Below are positions 7,736-16,141 of a stretch of 52,260 nucleotides of DNA, piece by piece; position 1 is the first letter of the stretch, and each line of letters opens with the position of its first letter. The notes under the pieces are model-generated. The model was not told where the DNA came from, searched no databases, and saw only the letters and a program-made list of their open reading frames with translations. Position numbers and translations under genes: made by a program. The DNA lies in contig JACRBA010000173.1 in NCBI GenBank assembly GCA_016213265.1, forward strand, positions 1 through 52,260. Direction: 5' to 3'. This DNA is from Burkholderiales bacterium (GTDB lineage: Bacteria > Pseudomonadota > Gammaproteobacteria > Burkholderiales > Burkholderiaceae_C).

Positions 7736-8736
7736 AGATCTGCATCATCGGCGCCGGCGCCATCGGCGGTTTCATCGGTGCGCGCCTGGCGCGCGTGGGC
7801 GCGGCCGAAGTGAGCGCCCTGGCACGCCACGAGACACTGGCCGCGCTGCGCCAGCACGGCTGGCGCCTGCGGGAGGCCGGGGCCGGCACCGGCGTGTGGC
7901 AGGCGCCCGTGCACCAGGTGAGCGACCGGGCCGCCGAGCTGGGCGTGCAGGACCTGGTGGTCATTGCGGTGAAGGGCCCGGCGCTGGCGGCGGTGGCAGC
8001 CGGCATCGCGCCCTTGCTCGGGCCCCACACGCGCGTGCTGCCGGCGATGAACGGCGTGCCCTGGTGGTTCTGCCAGGGTGTGGCCGGCGTGGGCGAGGCG
8101 CCGCTGCGCAGCGTGGACCCGGACGGCCGCATCGCCGCCGCGCTGCCGCGCGAGCGGGTGATCGGCTGCGTGGTGCACATCGCCGCGGCCAGCCCGCAGC
8201 CCGGCCTGGTGCAGCACAACTTCGGCCAGGGGCTCATCCTGGGCGAGGCGGTGGGCGGCCACAGCGCGGCGGTGCAGGCGGTGGCCGATGTGTTCACCCG
8301 TGCCGGCTTCGACGTGACGCGCTCGGCCGACGTGCGGCGCGACATCTGGTTCAAGCTCTGGGGCAATCTCACCATGAACCCGGTGTCCGCCCTCACCGGC
8401 GCCACCACCGACCGCATCCTCGCCGACCCGCTGGTGCGCGCCTTCTGCTCGGCCGCCATGCGCGAGGCCGCGGAGGTGGGCGCGCGCATCGGCTGCCCCA
8501 TCGAGCAGTCGCCCGAGGACCGGCATGCCATCACCACGCGGCTGGGCGCCTTCAAGACCTCGATGCTGCAGGACGTGGAGGCCGGCCGGCCCATCGAGCT
8601 GGACGGCATCGTGGGCGTGGTGCATGAGATCGCCGGCCGCCTGGACCTGGCCACGCCGAACATCGACGCCTTGTTCGGCCTGGCCCGCCTGTTCGGCCGG
8701 GTGCACGGGCTGTACGCTGCGCAGCCGGCCGGCTGA
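7732..8736 (+). CDS. Ketopantoate reductase family protein (ApbA/PanE-like), 334 aa
   Basis: A Rossmann motif, IIGAGAIGGFIG (residues 4-15), binds NADP; VVIAVKGPAL near 80 and KLWGNLTMNPVSALTG near 207 match the conserved Lys and Asn/Ser regions of 2-dehydropantoate 2-reductases. The canonical enzyme reduces ketopantoate to pantoate for coenzyme A synthesis, but many paralogues act on other 2-oxo acids, so I do not give the symbol panE. The ATG overlaps the preceding stop (ATGA). A TACAGT -10-like hexamer 7 nt before the ATG could also give a separate leaderless transcript. Confidence 0.85.
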   Translation: MKICIIGAGAIGGFIGARLARVGAAEVSALARHETLAALRQHGWRLREAGAGTGVWQAPVHQVSDRAAELGVQDLVVIAVKGPALAAVAAGIAPLLGPHTRVLPAMNGVPWWFCQGVAGVGEAPLRSVDPDGRIAAALPRERVIGCVVHIAAASPQPGLVQHNFGQGLILGEAVGGHSAAVQAVADVFTRAGFDVTRSADVRRDIWFKLWGNLTMNPVSALTGATTDRILADPLVRAFCSAAMREAAEVGARIGCPIEQSPEDRHAITTRLGAFKTSMLQDVEAGRPIELDGIVGVVHEIAGRLDLATPNIDALFGLARLFGRVHGLYAAQPAG

Positions 8737-8757
8737 GCCCGGCTGAGCCCGGCTGAG
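8731..8757 (+). repeat. 10-bp tandem repeat across the reductase stop codon
   Basis: GGCTGAGCCC is repeated twice and followed by GGCTGAG, so the stop-codon region of the reductase gene is copied 2.7 times. It looks like replication slippage and has no obvious function. Confidence 0.8.
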
Positions 8758-8814
8758 GACAGCGTGCGGGCCGCGCGCGTCGCGGCCGTGACAGGCGGGC
8801 GCCGGGCGCACCGG

Positions 8815-8820
8815 GACAAT
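8815..8820 (+). promoter_or_regulatory. -10-like hexamer GACAAT close to a start codon
   Basis: GACAAT ends 8 nt before the ATG at 8829, and no ribosome-binding site intervenes. Similar hexamers lie 7-10 nt before other starts (6610-6615, 7719-7724, 10883-10888). No good -35 is present at 17 bp. Confidence 0.4.
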
Positions 8821-8828
8821 CGGCAGCC

Positions 8829-9494
8829 ATGGGCACCCTCTACCTCGTCCGCCACGGCCAGGCCTCGTTCGGCAGCCACGACTACGACCGCCTGAGCGAG
8901 CTGGGCCACCGGCAGTGCCGGGCGCTGGGCGGGCATTTCCGCAGCATGGGCCTGCGCTTCGAGCATGTGGTCACCGGCACGCTGCGGCGCCACCGCGAAA
9001 CCTACGAGGGCATCGCCGAGGGCCTGGGCCACCGGGCGGAGCCGGTGGACGCGCCCGGCCTGAACGAATACGACCCCGAGGCCCTCGTGCGTGCCATCCA
9101 CCCCGGTGATCTGGCCCATCCCACCACGCCCGAGGCCGTGCGCCAGCACTTCCGCCTGCTGCGCGAGGGCCTGCTGGCGTGGATGCAGGCGCGCAGCGCA
9201 CCGGCCGGCATGCCGAGCTTCCAGGCCTTCGCCGACGGCGTGGGCGCGGCGCTCGCCGAGGCCGCGCGGCCGGGCGGGCATGTGTTGGTGGTGTCCAGCG
9301 GGGGGCCCATCTCGGTGGCGGTGGGCCGCGTGCTGGGCCTGGCGCCGGAGGCCACGGTGGAGCTGAACCTGCGCATCCGCAACAGCTCGGTCACCGAGCT
9401 GGTGGCCGGGCCGCGGCGGATGTCGCTGCTGAGCTTCAACGGCCTGCCCCACCTGCACAAGCCCGAGCTCGCGGACTGGGTGACCTACGCCTGA
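8829..9494 (+). CDS. Histidine phosphatase family protein (phosphoglycerate-mutase-like), 221 aa
   Basis: The catalytic LVRHGQASFG lies at residues 5-14 and the second phosphate-binding Arg in VTGTLRRHRET near 50. The usual C-terminal catalytic His (VSHGG) is replaced by Ser in LVVSSGGPI near 157, which marks a divergent subfamily. Members dephosphorylate small phosphorylated metabolites or proteins; the substrate here is unknown. It has no signal peptide, so it is presumably cytoplasmic. It follows the reductase gene by 92 bases and has its own possible promoter. Confidence 0.85.
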   Translation: MGTLYLVRHGQASFGSHDYDRLSELGHRQCRALGGHFRSMGLRFEHVVTGTLRRHRETYEGIAEGLGHRAEPVDAPGLNEYDPEALVRAIHPGDLAHPTTPEAVRQHFRLLREGLLAWMQARSAPAGMPSFQAFADGVGAALAEAARPGGHVLVVSSGGPISVAVGRVLGLAPEATVELNLRIRNSSVTELVAGPRRMSLLSFNGLPHLHKPELADWVTYA

Positions 9495-9572
9495 CGCCGG
9501 ACGTCCGGGGCGCCTGGTCGACGCCTGACGTCCGAAGTCCCGGGCGCTTGGTGGCCCGCCCCACGGCGGCGC

Positions 9573-10799
9573 TCAGTGCGCGCGGCCGGCGCTGGCCAGG
9601 GCCCAGCCGTCGGTGGCCTGGCCGGCCGGGTGCCACTGGCTGCGCGTGGCGCCCGGCAGGCCGGCGGCCAGGCCGAGCGCCACCGCGCGCTGCACGATGG
9701 CGTCGGCCTGCGCCGCATCGAGCTGGCTGGCCACGCGCTGCCAGCGCCGCAGCACGTCGGGCTGGCCCCAAGCGTCCTCCAGCCGCTCCCGCATGAGCGC
9801 CAGGCTCGCCGGGCGGCCGCCCGCCCAGGCGCGCGGCAGCAGGGTGTGGAAGAAGAGCTGGAAGTCGCGCCGCAGCGCCAGCCCGGGCAACAGGCTGGCC
9901 AGCCGCGCCACGCGCACCGCAAAGCCCTCGTGCGTGAGCTGCAGGGTCACCAGCGCCTGCAGGCCCTGGATGGGGTTGATCAGGCGCACGCGGTTGGGCG
10001 GCAGCGCCCGCAGTGGCAAGGCCGCGGCCACCTCGTGCGGCAAGGGCGTCGCAAAGGACATCAGCGTGGACAGGCGGGCCCATTCGGCCGCGCCCAGCCC
10101 GCGGGGGCCCGCCTCGCCCTGGGCGGCGCGGGCCTGCGCCAGCACGCCGTTCAAGCGCGCCTCGTCCCAGCGCAGGCCCTGCGCGGCTGCGCGCACCGCG
10201 GCCGAGACGATGGCCAGGTTCCCCGCCGCATGGCCGGCGTGCTGGTTCAGGCGCAGGGGCTCGGCGTCGGCGCCGCCGGCCTCCGGCGGGGCGTCCGGCG
10301 AGGCAGGCGCTGGGGGCGTGGCCGGCGCGTCGGCCGCCAGCGGCTGGCGGCTGACGGGGCAGCGGGGCGTGTCGATCTGCGCCAGGAAGTTCGGGGTCAC
10401 CAGCAGCTCCTCGAAGGCCTCGCCCTGTGCCCACGCGGCCAGGCGCAGCCGCAGCCAGCGCTGCACATGGCGGCCGCCGCGCAGGGTGCGGCGGCCGAAG
10501 GCGGCGCGGCCGGCCAGCCAGCCTTGCTCCACCGGATGGCCGGGCCGCAGGCAGTCGGGCGGTGGCACCAGCCCGTGGCGGGCGTGGTCCCAGCCCAGCA
10601 CGAAGCCGGGGTCGGGGCTGTCGGGGTGATCGTGGCCCTCGGCGCTATGGGCGCCGGTCGGCACCATGGGCGCCAGGGGCGCCGCCGCCACCGCGTGGCA
10701 GGCGGCGCCGCTGGCGGCACGGCGCAACGGTTGCGCGCGCAGCCGAGGCGCGGCAGGCGGCAGGTCGTCGAAGGCGAGGGCGGTCTGGGCGGTGGCCAT
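9573..10799 (-). CDS. Unrecognised protein with HNH-like remnant motif, 408 aa
   Basis: I do not recognise a family with confidence. The ATG at 10799 has a good AGGAG site 8 nt upstream. Residues ~150-215 contain RCPVSRQPL and LNQHAGHAAGNLAIVS, which resemble an eroded HNH endonuclease centre with only one Cys of the usual pair; an Ala/Pro-rich linker lies between them. The C-terminal ~150 residues are helical (LMSFATPLPHEVA, LTHEGFAVRVARLASLLPG). There is no signal peptide or transmembrane helix. It is divergent from the WYL regulator across a 97-base region with a perfect palindrome, so the regulator probably controls it. Its function is open. Confidence 0.75.
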   Translation of the reverse strand: MATAQTALAFDDLPPAAPRLRAQPLRRAASGAACHAVAAAPLAPMVPTGAHSAEGHDHPDSPDPGFVLGWDHARHGLVPPPDCLRPGHPVEQGWLAGRAAFGRRTLRGGRHVQRWLRLRLAAWAQGEAFEELLVTPNFLAQIDTPRCPVSRQPLAADAPATPPAPASPDAPPEAGGADAEPLRLNQHAGHAAGNLAIVSAAVRAAAQGLRWDEARLNGVLAQARAAQGEAGPRGLGAAEWARLSTLMSFATPLPHEVAAALPLRALPPNRVRLINPIQGLQALVTLQLTHEGFAVRVARLASLLPGLALRRDFQLFFHTLLPRAWAGGRPASLALMRERLEDAWGQPDVLRRWQRVASQLDAAQADAIVQRAVALGLAAGLPGATRSQWHPAGQATDGWALASAGRAH

Positions 10800-10859
10800 G
10801 CGGATGCTCCTGGCGGGCGGGGCACCCGATGCGCCCCATGTCCGCCACTGTGGATGCAT

Positions 10860-10882
10860 ACAGGCTCAGTGCGTGAGCCTGT
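10860..10882 (+). promoter_or_regulatory. Perfect 9+9 palindromic operator candidate
   Basis: ACAGGCTCA (10860-10868) and TGAGCCTGT (10874-10882) are perfect inverted repeats with a 5-base spacer, 14 nt before the WYL regulator ATG and 60 nt from the divergent gene. A -10-like GATACG follows directly at 10883. Position suggests autoregulation and control of the divergent gene. Confidence 0.65.
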
Positions 10883-10896
10883 GATACGGTCCCGGC

Positions 10897-11901
10897 ATGG
10901 ACCGCACCGAACGCTTCTACCGGATCGAGCTGCTCATCAAGTCGCGCGGCGGCGTGAGCTTCCAGGCCCTGCAAGATGAGCTGGAGGTGTCGCGCGCCAC
11001 CCTCAAGCGCGACCTGCAGTACCTGCGCGACCGCATGGACGCGCCCATCGTTTACGACCGCGACGACAACGTGTACCGCTTCGCCGGTGCCATGCCGGGC
11101 GCGCCGGCGGCGGGCAGCGCGCACCAGCTGCCCGGCGTGTGGTTCAGCGAGGCCGAGATCCATGCCTTGCTCACGCTGCACCGGCTCATCAGCGGGCTGG
11201 ACGCCGGCGGCGTGCTCGGGCGCCACCTGCAACCCCTGCTGGACAAGCTGCACGGCATGTTGGGCGCCAGCGACAGCGAATCGCACGAGCTCATGCGGCG
11301 CGTGAAGATCGCCGCCCCGGCGCGGCGCGCGGTGCCGCCGCGCTGCTTCGAGGTGGTGGGCAGCGCGCTGCTCAAGCGCCAGCGCATCGAGCTGGCCTAC
11401 TTCAGCCGGCGGCGGCAGGACACCACCCAGCGCACGGTGTCGCCCCAGCGTCTCATCCACTACCGCAACACCTGGTACCTGGACGCCTGGTGCCACACGG
11501 TGCAGGCGCTGCGCCGCTTCGCGCTGGACGCGGTGCGCTCGGCCCGGGCGCTGGACCAGCCGGCGCAGGACTTGCCGCTGGACCGCGTGGAGGCGCAGCT
11601 CGATGGCGGCTACGGCATCTTCAGCGGCAAGGCGGAGCAATGGGCCACGCTCGTCTTCGACCGCGACGCCGCGCAGTGGGTGGCGCAGGAGGAATGGCAC
11701 CCCGCGCAGAAGCTGACGCCGCAGGCGGACGGCACGCTGACGATGTCGCTGCCGTTCGCCGACGCCACCGAGCTGGCCATGGACATCCTGCGCCATGGCC
11801 CACGGGTGAAGGTGCTGTCGCCGCCGAGCCTGGTGGACCAGGTGGCGCGCTCGCTGCGCGAGGCGGCGTTGCACTACGCTGACCCGGGGAACCATCCCTA
11901 G
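10897..11901 (+). CDS. YafY-type WYL-domain transcriptional regulator, 334 aa
   Basis: An N-terminal HTH_11 domain (SFQALQDELEVSRATLKRDL, residues ~25-44) is followed by a WYL ligand-sensing domain with IELAYFSRRR near 162 and the conserved NTWYLDAWCH near 190; a C-terminal WCX-like extension runs to the end. WYL proteins sense nucleotides or other ligands and often control DNA-damage or defence genes. The gene is divergent from the unrecognised 408-aa protein, with a palindrome just upstream of its own start. The ATG at 10897 lacks a ribosome-binding site and is close to GATACG, so its message may be leaderless. Confidence 0.88.
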   Translation: MDRTERFYRIELLIKSRGGVSFQALQDELEVSRATLKRDLQYLRDRMDAPIVYDRDDNVYRFAGAMPGAPAAGSAHQLPGVWFSEAEIHALLTLHRLISGLDAGGVLGRHLQPLLDKLHGMLGASDSESHELMRRVKIAAPARRAVPPRCFEVVGSALLKRQRIELAYFSRRRQDTTQRTVSPQRLIHYRNTWYLDAWCHTVQALRRFALDAVRSARALDQPAQDLPLDRVEAQLDGGYGIFSGKAEQWATLVFDRDAAQWVAQEEWHPAQKLTPQADGTLTMSLPFADATELAMDILRHGPRVKVLSPPSLVDQVARSLREAALHYADPGNHP

Positions 11902-12019
11902 ACCTAACGTCACAGTTCCGTCCCGAAAATTGCCGGCCGGCCACCTAACATGCCGGCCGCAGGCACCGCTGAGCCGCACGGGGCGGATCAGTGCCTGACG
12001 TCATCGCCGGGAGGAACTC

Positions 12020-13174
12020 TTGCATTCACTGAAACATGCGCTGGCCGCCGCCGCGCTGTCCTGCGTGGCACTCGCCTGCCAGGCCCACCAGCCGCCGCTC
12101 TACCTGGAAACGTCCAAGGCCTGGGGCGTCGTGGTGGCCGACTTCAACAACGACGGCAAGGACGACCTCTTCATCACCGGCCACGATGCGGCCGACCGCA
12201 TCTGGTACCGCGTCGGTGAGGGCTACGTGCCGTCGGCCCAGGTGTTCGACTGGGTGGACCGGCACGACTGCGACGCGGCCGACGTGGACGGCAACGGCCG
12301 TCTCGATCTGTACTGCGCCGTGGGTGGTGGGCGCGGCGTGGGCAGCGGCCCGAATGAACTGTGGCTGCAGGGCACCGACGGCGTGTTCACCCTGGCCGCC
12401 TCGCATGGCGCGGAGGACCCGTACGGGCGCGGCCGCATTCCCGTGTTCCTGGATGCCAACCACGACGGCCGGCCGGACGTGTACCTCACGAACGAGGCCA
12501 CCCAGCGGCCCGACGGCCAGGCCAACCACAACCGCCTGTTCATCAACCAGGGCAGCGGTCGTTTCGCGGAAGCCCTCACCCGCGCCACCGGTGCACAGGG
12601 CCATGGCTGCGCCGAGCGCGGCGACCTCAACGGCGACGGCTGGGACGATCTGGTGGTGTGCCATGCGAGCGGCCCGGCCAAGGTGTACCTGAACGACCGC
12701 GCCGGTGATTTCCAGGAACTGCACACCGCGGCGAACGCACGCCCCTGGCACGCCGCCCGCCTGGCCGACATGAACGGCGACGGCCTGGACGACCTGGTGC
12801 TGCTGGTGGAGGGCAACCGCCTGCAGGTGTGGCTCAACTCCGGCCAGGGCCAACGCTTCGACGCCCCGGCCCTGGATGTGGCGCTGGCGGTCAGTGGGCG
12901 CTCGCTGGCAGTAGGCGATCTCAACGCCGACGGTCGGCAGGACATCTATGTGGTGCTCAGCCGCACCGACTGCCGCTCGCAGGGCACGGACCGCAGCGCC
13001 GACCTGGTCTTCGAGGGCCGCGCTGGCCAGCGCTGGGCCATGGTGCGCCAGCCGCAGCCCTCCTTCCCAGGCTGCGGCTCGCTGGCCGAGCCGGTGGACG
13101 GGCAGCGCGTGCTGCTGATGAACGGCGGCGTGGCGCACCGGGGGGCCAATTACCTGTTGTCCTGGCAAGACTGA
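12020..13174 (+). CDS. Secreted FG-GAP/VCBS repeat beta-propeller protein, copy 1, 384 aa
   Basis: A TTG start at 12020 is set by GGGAGGA at 12009-12015. A signal peptide (AAAALSCVALACQA) is followed by six DxNxDG-type calcium loops in FG-GAP repeats: DFNNDGKDD, DVDGNGRLD, DANHDGRPD, DLNGDGWDD, DMNGDGLDD and DLNADGRQD. Such repeats form an integrin-like propeller on the cell surface or in the periplasm. Six mature-part cysteines (HDCDAAD, YCAV, GCAERGD, VCHAS, TDCRS, PGCGS) are all kept in the neighbouring copy, suggesting three disulfides. A ligand cannot be told. No partner enzyme is nearby; the tandem paralogue begins 151 bases downstream. Confidence 0.88.
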   Translation: MHSLKHALAAAALSCVALACQAHQPPLYLETSKAWGVVVADFNNDGKDDLFITGHDAADRIWYRVGEGYVPSAQVFDWVDRHDCDAADVDGNGRLDLYCAVGGGRGVGSGPNELWLQGTDGVFTLAASHGAEDPYGRGRIPVFLDANHDGRPDVYLTNEATQRPDGQANHNRLFINQGSGRFAEALTRATGAQGHGCAERGDLNGDGWDDLVVCHASGPAKVYLNDRAGDFQELHTAANARPWHAARLADMNGDGLDDLVLLVEGNRLQVWLNSGQGQRFDAPALDVALAVSGRSLAVGDLNADGRQDIYVVLSRTDCRSQGTDRSADLVFEGRAGQRWAMVRQPQPSFPGCGSLAEPVDGQRVLLMNGGVAHRGANYLLSWQD

Positions 13175-13196
13175 GGCTTGCAGCAGATCAAGTCTT

Positions 13197-13234
13197 GGCC
13201 CCTGAAGACAGCTAACCCGCTAGCTTGAGGGGCC
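13197..13234 (+). terminator. Nested hairpin between the two propeller genes
   Basis: GGCCCCT (13197-13203) pairs with AGGGGCC (13228-13234), and inside it AGCTA (13210-13214) pairs with TAGCT (13221-13225) around ACCCGC. It lies 22 nt after the first stop and just before a promoter. There is no T run, so factor-independent termination is uncertain. Confidence 0.5.
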
Positions 13235-13242
13235 GGCGAGGG

Positions 13243-13271
13243 GTGACAAAGTGTTTCTTCCTCGTTATGTT
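13243..13271 (+). promoter_or_regulatory. Sigma-70-like promoter of the second propeller gene
   Basis: -35 GTGACA (13243-13248), exact 17-base spacer, -10 TATGTT (13266-13271). The predicted start leaves a leader of about 48 nt before the ATG at 13326, which has an AGGAGG site. This implies independent transcription of copy 2. Confidence 0.6.
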
Positions 13272-13325
13272 GGTGAAGCCGGGCGGCCGAGGCGCCCCGG
13301 CCATCACCACATCAGGAGGATCGCC

Positions 13326-14480
13326 ATGTCATGCTTCAGGAAGGCGGCTTGCGCCGCCGCAGTAGGCGTGCTGTCGCTTGCGGCGCACGCCCAGTACCTT
13401 GCCACTCCGCTCGAGAGCTCCCGCGCCTGGGGCGTGGTGGTGGCCGATTTCAACGGGGATGGCCGGGACGATCTGCTGATCAGCGGCCACGACAGCGACG
13501 ACCGCATCTGGTATGCCACCGACACCGGCTACCAGCCGGGGGAGCAGGTCCTGGACTGGGTGGACCGGCACGACTGCGATGCGGCCGACGTCGACCGCAA
13601 CGGGCGCCTGGATCTGTACTGCGCCGTGGGCGGCGGCAAGGGCCTGGGGCAGGGGCCCAAGGAGCTCTGGCTGCAGGACGACACCGGCCGGTTCGTCAAG
13701 CAGCTCGGCCACGGCGCCGACGACCCCTACGGGCGCGGCCGCATTCCCGTGTTCCTCGATGTCAACCACGACGGCTGGCCGGACATCTACCTCACCAACG
13801 AGGCCACGGTGCGACCCGACGGCAACGTCAACCACAACCATGTGTTCATCAACCAGGCGGGGGCCGGGTTCGTGGAGCAGATCACCCGCGCCACGGGCGC
13901 CAAGGGTTTCCAGTGCGCCGAGCGGGGTGACGTGAATGGCGACGGCTGGGACGACCTGCTGGTGTGCGACGGCAAGCGGCCGGCCCACATCTTCGTCAAC
14001 GACCAGGCGGGCGACTTCGTGGAGTGGCAGACCCCGGCCAACGCCATCGGATGGAAGGCGGCCAAGCTGGCCGACATGAACGGCGACGGCCGGCAGGACC
14101 TGGTCGTGCTCACCACGGGCAACTATGTGCAGGTGTGGCCCAACACGGGCAGCGGCGCACGTTTCGACGCCCCGGTGTTCAACCTGAAGCTGGGCACCAA
14201 CGGCCGGGCATTGACCGTGGGCGATTTCAACCGGGATGGCATGCGCGACATCTACGTGGTGATGGCGCGCACCGACTGCACGCAGTCGCTGGTCGACGTG
14301 GCGCCCGACCTGATGTTCCAGGGGCGGCCGGGACAGCGGTGGATCAAGGTGGCCCAGGCGCAGGACAGCTACCCGGGCTGCGGCCACCTGGCGGCCACGC
14401 TGGACGACCGGCGGGTGCTGCTGCTCAATGGCGGCGTCAGCCACAGCGGCACCAATTACGTCCTGTCCTGGGGCGAATGA
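13326..14480 (+). CDS. Secreted FG-GAP/VCBS repeat beta-propeller protein, copy 2, 384 aa
   Basis: It is a tandem paralogue of the preceding gene with identical length (384 aa) and clearly more than half its residues shared, including AWGVVVADFN, WVDRHDCDAADVD, DPYGRGRIPVFLD and all six mature cysteines. The signal peptide (AAVGVLSLAAHAQ) differs from copy 1. It has six calcium-binding loops (DFNGDGRDD, DVDRNGRLD, DVNHDGWPD, DVNGDGWDD, DMNGDGRQD, DFNRDGMRD). The ATG at 13326 has AGGAGG 6 nt upstream. It arose by gene duplication; function and ligand are unknown. The IS1380-type element lies 104 bases after its stop. Confidence 0.88.
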   Translation: MSCFRKAACAAAVGVLSLAAHAQYLATPLESSRAWGVVVADFNGDGRDDLLISGHDSDDRIWYATDTGYQPGEQVLDWVDRHDCDAADVDRNGRLDLYCAVGGGKGLGQGPKELWLQDDTGRFVKQLGHGADDPYGRGRIPVFLDVNHDGWPDIYLTNEATVRPDGNVNHNHVFINQAGAGFVEQITRATGAKGFQCAERGDVNGDGWDDLLVCDGKRPAHIFVNDQAGDFVEWQTPANAIGWKAAKLADMNGDGRQDLVVLTTGNYVQVWPNTGSGARFDAPVFNLKLGTNGRALTVGDFNRDGMRDIYVVMARTDCTQSLVDVAPDLMFQGRPGQRWIKVAQAQDSYPGCGHLAATLDDRRVLLLNGGVSHSGTNYVLSWGE

Positions 14481-14512
14481 CGCCTGACTCCTGGCGCCGG
14501 ACACCTGAGCTC

Positions 14513-14546
14513 TGACGCCTGATACCTGACGCCTGATACCTGACGC
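14513..14546 (+). repeat. 14-bp tandem repeat TGACGCCTGATACC
   Basis: Two perfect copies (14513-14526, 14527-14540) plus a partial third unit follow the stop of propeller copy 2. Related ACGCCTGACG words occur after the phosphatase stop at 9490-9530, so this may be a degenerate post-stop sequence of this genome. Confidence 0.7.
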
Positions 14547-14580
14547 GCGCTGCCCGCCCCGCGGGCCCTGCGAGTTTTCC

Positions 14581-14584
14581 CTAG
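14581..14584. repeat. Probable target-site duplication CTAG (left copy)
   Basis: CTAG at 14581-14584 is repeated at 16160-16163, immediately outside the inverted repeats of the insertion sequence. CTAG is itself palindromic, so the true ends could lie a few bases further out. Confidence 0.55.
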
Positions 14585-14602
14585 CCCGGATATTTCACGA
14601 GC
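14585..14602 (+). repeat. Left terminal inverted repeat of the IS
   Basis: The first 12 bases, CCCGGATATTTC, match the complement of the right end exactly; the match becomes partial after that. Confidence 0.75.
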
Positions 14603-14675
14603 AGTAGGTCGGCAGCCTCGTGGCTGAGCCCGTTGTCATAGGTATCTGACCCCCCATGGCAACCGAGGACTGCCG

Positions 14676-15987
14676 ATGCCAAAGTGTACCGATGAGGCTA
14701 TTGAGTTTGGACGCGTTGGCAGGCGTATCGTTCAGGCCGCATTCGATGGTGGCGACATCGTCAGCGATGGCGGCGTGCTGCTGCTCAAACGGGTCGATGA
14801 GCGGCTCGGATTGACCCGTGCCGCTGCCTTGGCGTTGGGTGACGAGCGCCGCAGTGCCAGCGTCGAGCACAGCGTTCACAGCCTTCTGGCGCAGCGCATC
14901 TATGGCTTGTGCCTGGGCTGGTCAGACGTGTGCGACCACAACGTGCTGCGCAACGATCTTGTGATGCAAACGGCGGTGGGCCGAGCTGAGCCACTGGCTT
15001 CGGCGCCCACGCTGAGCCGTTTGGAGACACGCGCGACACCGCAGCACGCCGCTGCGCTGCACGAGGTGCTGATGCAGCAGTTCATCGCCGGCCACGCCAA
15101 GGCGCCCAAGGAGCTGGTGCTCGATGTAGATGCGACGCATGTGCCGCTGCACGGCGAACAGGAGCGAGGGCACTTCCACGCCTACTACGACAACTATTGC
15201 TACCTGCCGCTGTACGTCTTCGCCGGGCAGGACCTGCTGGCTTGCGTGCTGCGCCCGAGCGACCGCGATCCGGCCAGCGTGGTCAGCGCGCTGATCAAGC
15301 GGCTGCTGGTGCCGCTGCGCCGCGCCGGGCCCAAGACGAAGATCGTCGTGCGGGCAGACTCCGGATTCTGTCGCCCGCGCGTGCTGCAGCGCCTGGAGCG
15401 CTGGGGCGTGAGCTACATCATCGGGCTGCAGAAGAACTCGCGCCTGAAGCAGCAGGTCGAGTTGGCTTGAAATGGCCCTGGCCGAGCAGTACGCGGGCCA
15501 GCAGACCAAGCAGCGCATGTTCGGCGAGTTCGAGTACGCGGCCGGCACCTGGGACAAGCCACGGCGCGTCATCGCCAGGCTGGAGCACGGCGAGCAAGGC
15601 GCGAACCCGCGCTTCATCGTGACCGATCTGCCCGGCTCGGCCAAGGCACTGTACGAGCGGCGCTACTGCGCCCGGGGCGAGGCCGAGAACCGGATCAAGG
15701 AGGCGCAGCTGGATCTGTTCGGGCGCCGCGCGAGCTGCCACCGCTTCCAGGCCAACCAGCTACGTCTGCTGTTGGCTGCGCTGGCCTACACCTTGATGAT
15801 CAACCTGCGCCGCCAGGGGCTGCAGGGCACCGAACTGGCTCAAGCCTGCACGGCCACCATCCGTACCCAGTTGCTCAAGATCGGTGCAGCCATCGTGCGC
15901 AACACGCGCCGAGTGCGCGTGCTGCTGGCCAGCGCACACCCGATGAAGCACGTTTTCATCACCGCGGCACGCGCGCTGGCCCCTTGA
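14676..15987 (+). pseudogene. IS1380-type transposase, frameshifted into two parts
   Basis: Part 1 (14676-15470, 264 aa) holds the first two catalytic Asp, in ELVLDVDATHVPLHG and VVRADSGFC. Part 2 (15472-15987, 171 aa) holds the catalytic Glu in RGEAENRIKEAQLDLF. The sum of about 435 aa is the normal family length. Around 15467-15470 the bases GCTTGAAATGG give a TGA stop; removing one T gives GCT GAA ATG and restores an unbroken protein, so a one-base insertion is the simplest explanation. A +1 programmed shift at GCT TGA is conceivable, but the site is not a known strong one. IS1380 elements normally carry a single intact frame. Confidence 0.88.
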
Positions 15988-16141
15988 CCCCCATCCAGTG
16001 CTGTCCCCGGCACACTGATGAACAACGGGGTAAGGGGGGTGGTCCGTCCGCACTGCAGTCAGACGCCGCCTCCAACCCCACTACGTCGCCTCGCCATCCA
16101 GCCAGGCTCGCTGAAACCCTCAGTCTGGCTTCTTCAACTTC

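Noticed and set aside
8731-8757. Tandem repeat as a regulatory site for the phosphatase gene
   Set aside because: It overlaps the previous stop codon, is only 2.7 units long and lacks dyad symmetry; slippage explains it.
14676-15987. Two separate transposase genes (OrfA/OrfB style)
   Set aside because: IS1380 elements have a single transposase, and the catalytic residues split cleanly across one single-base frameshift.
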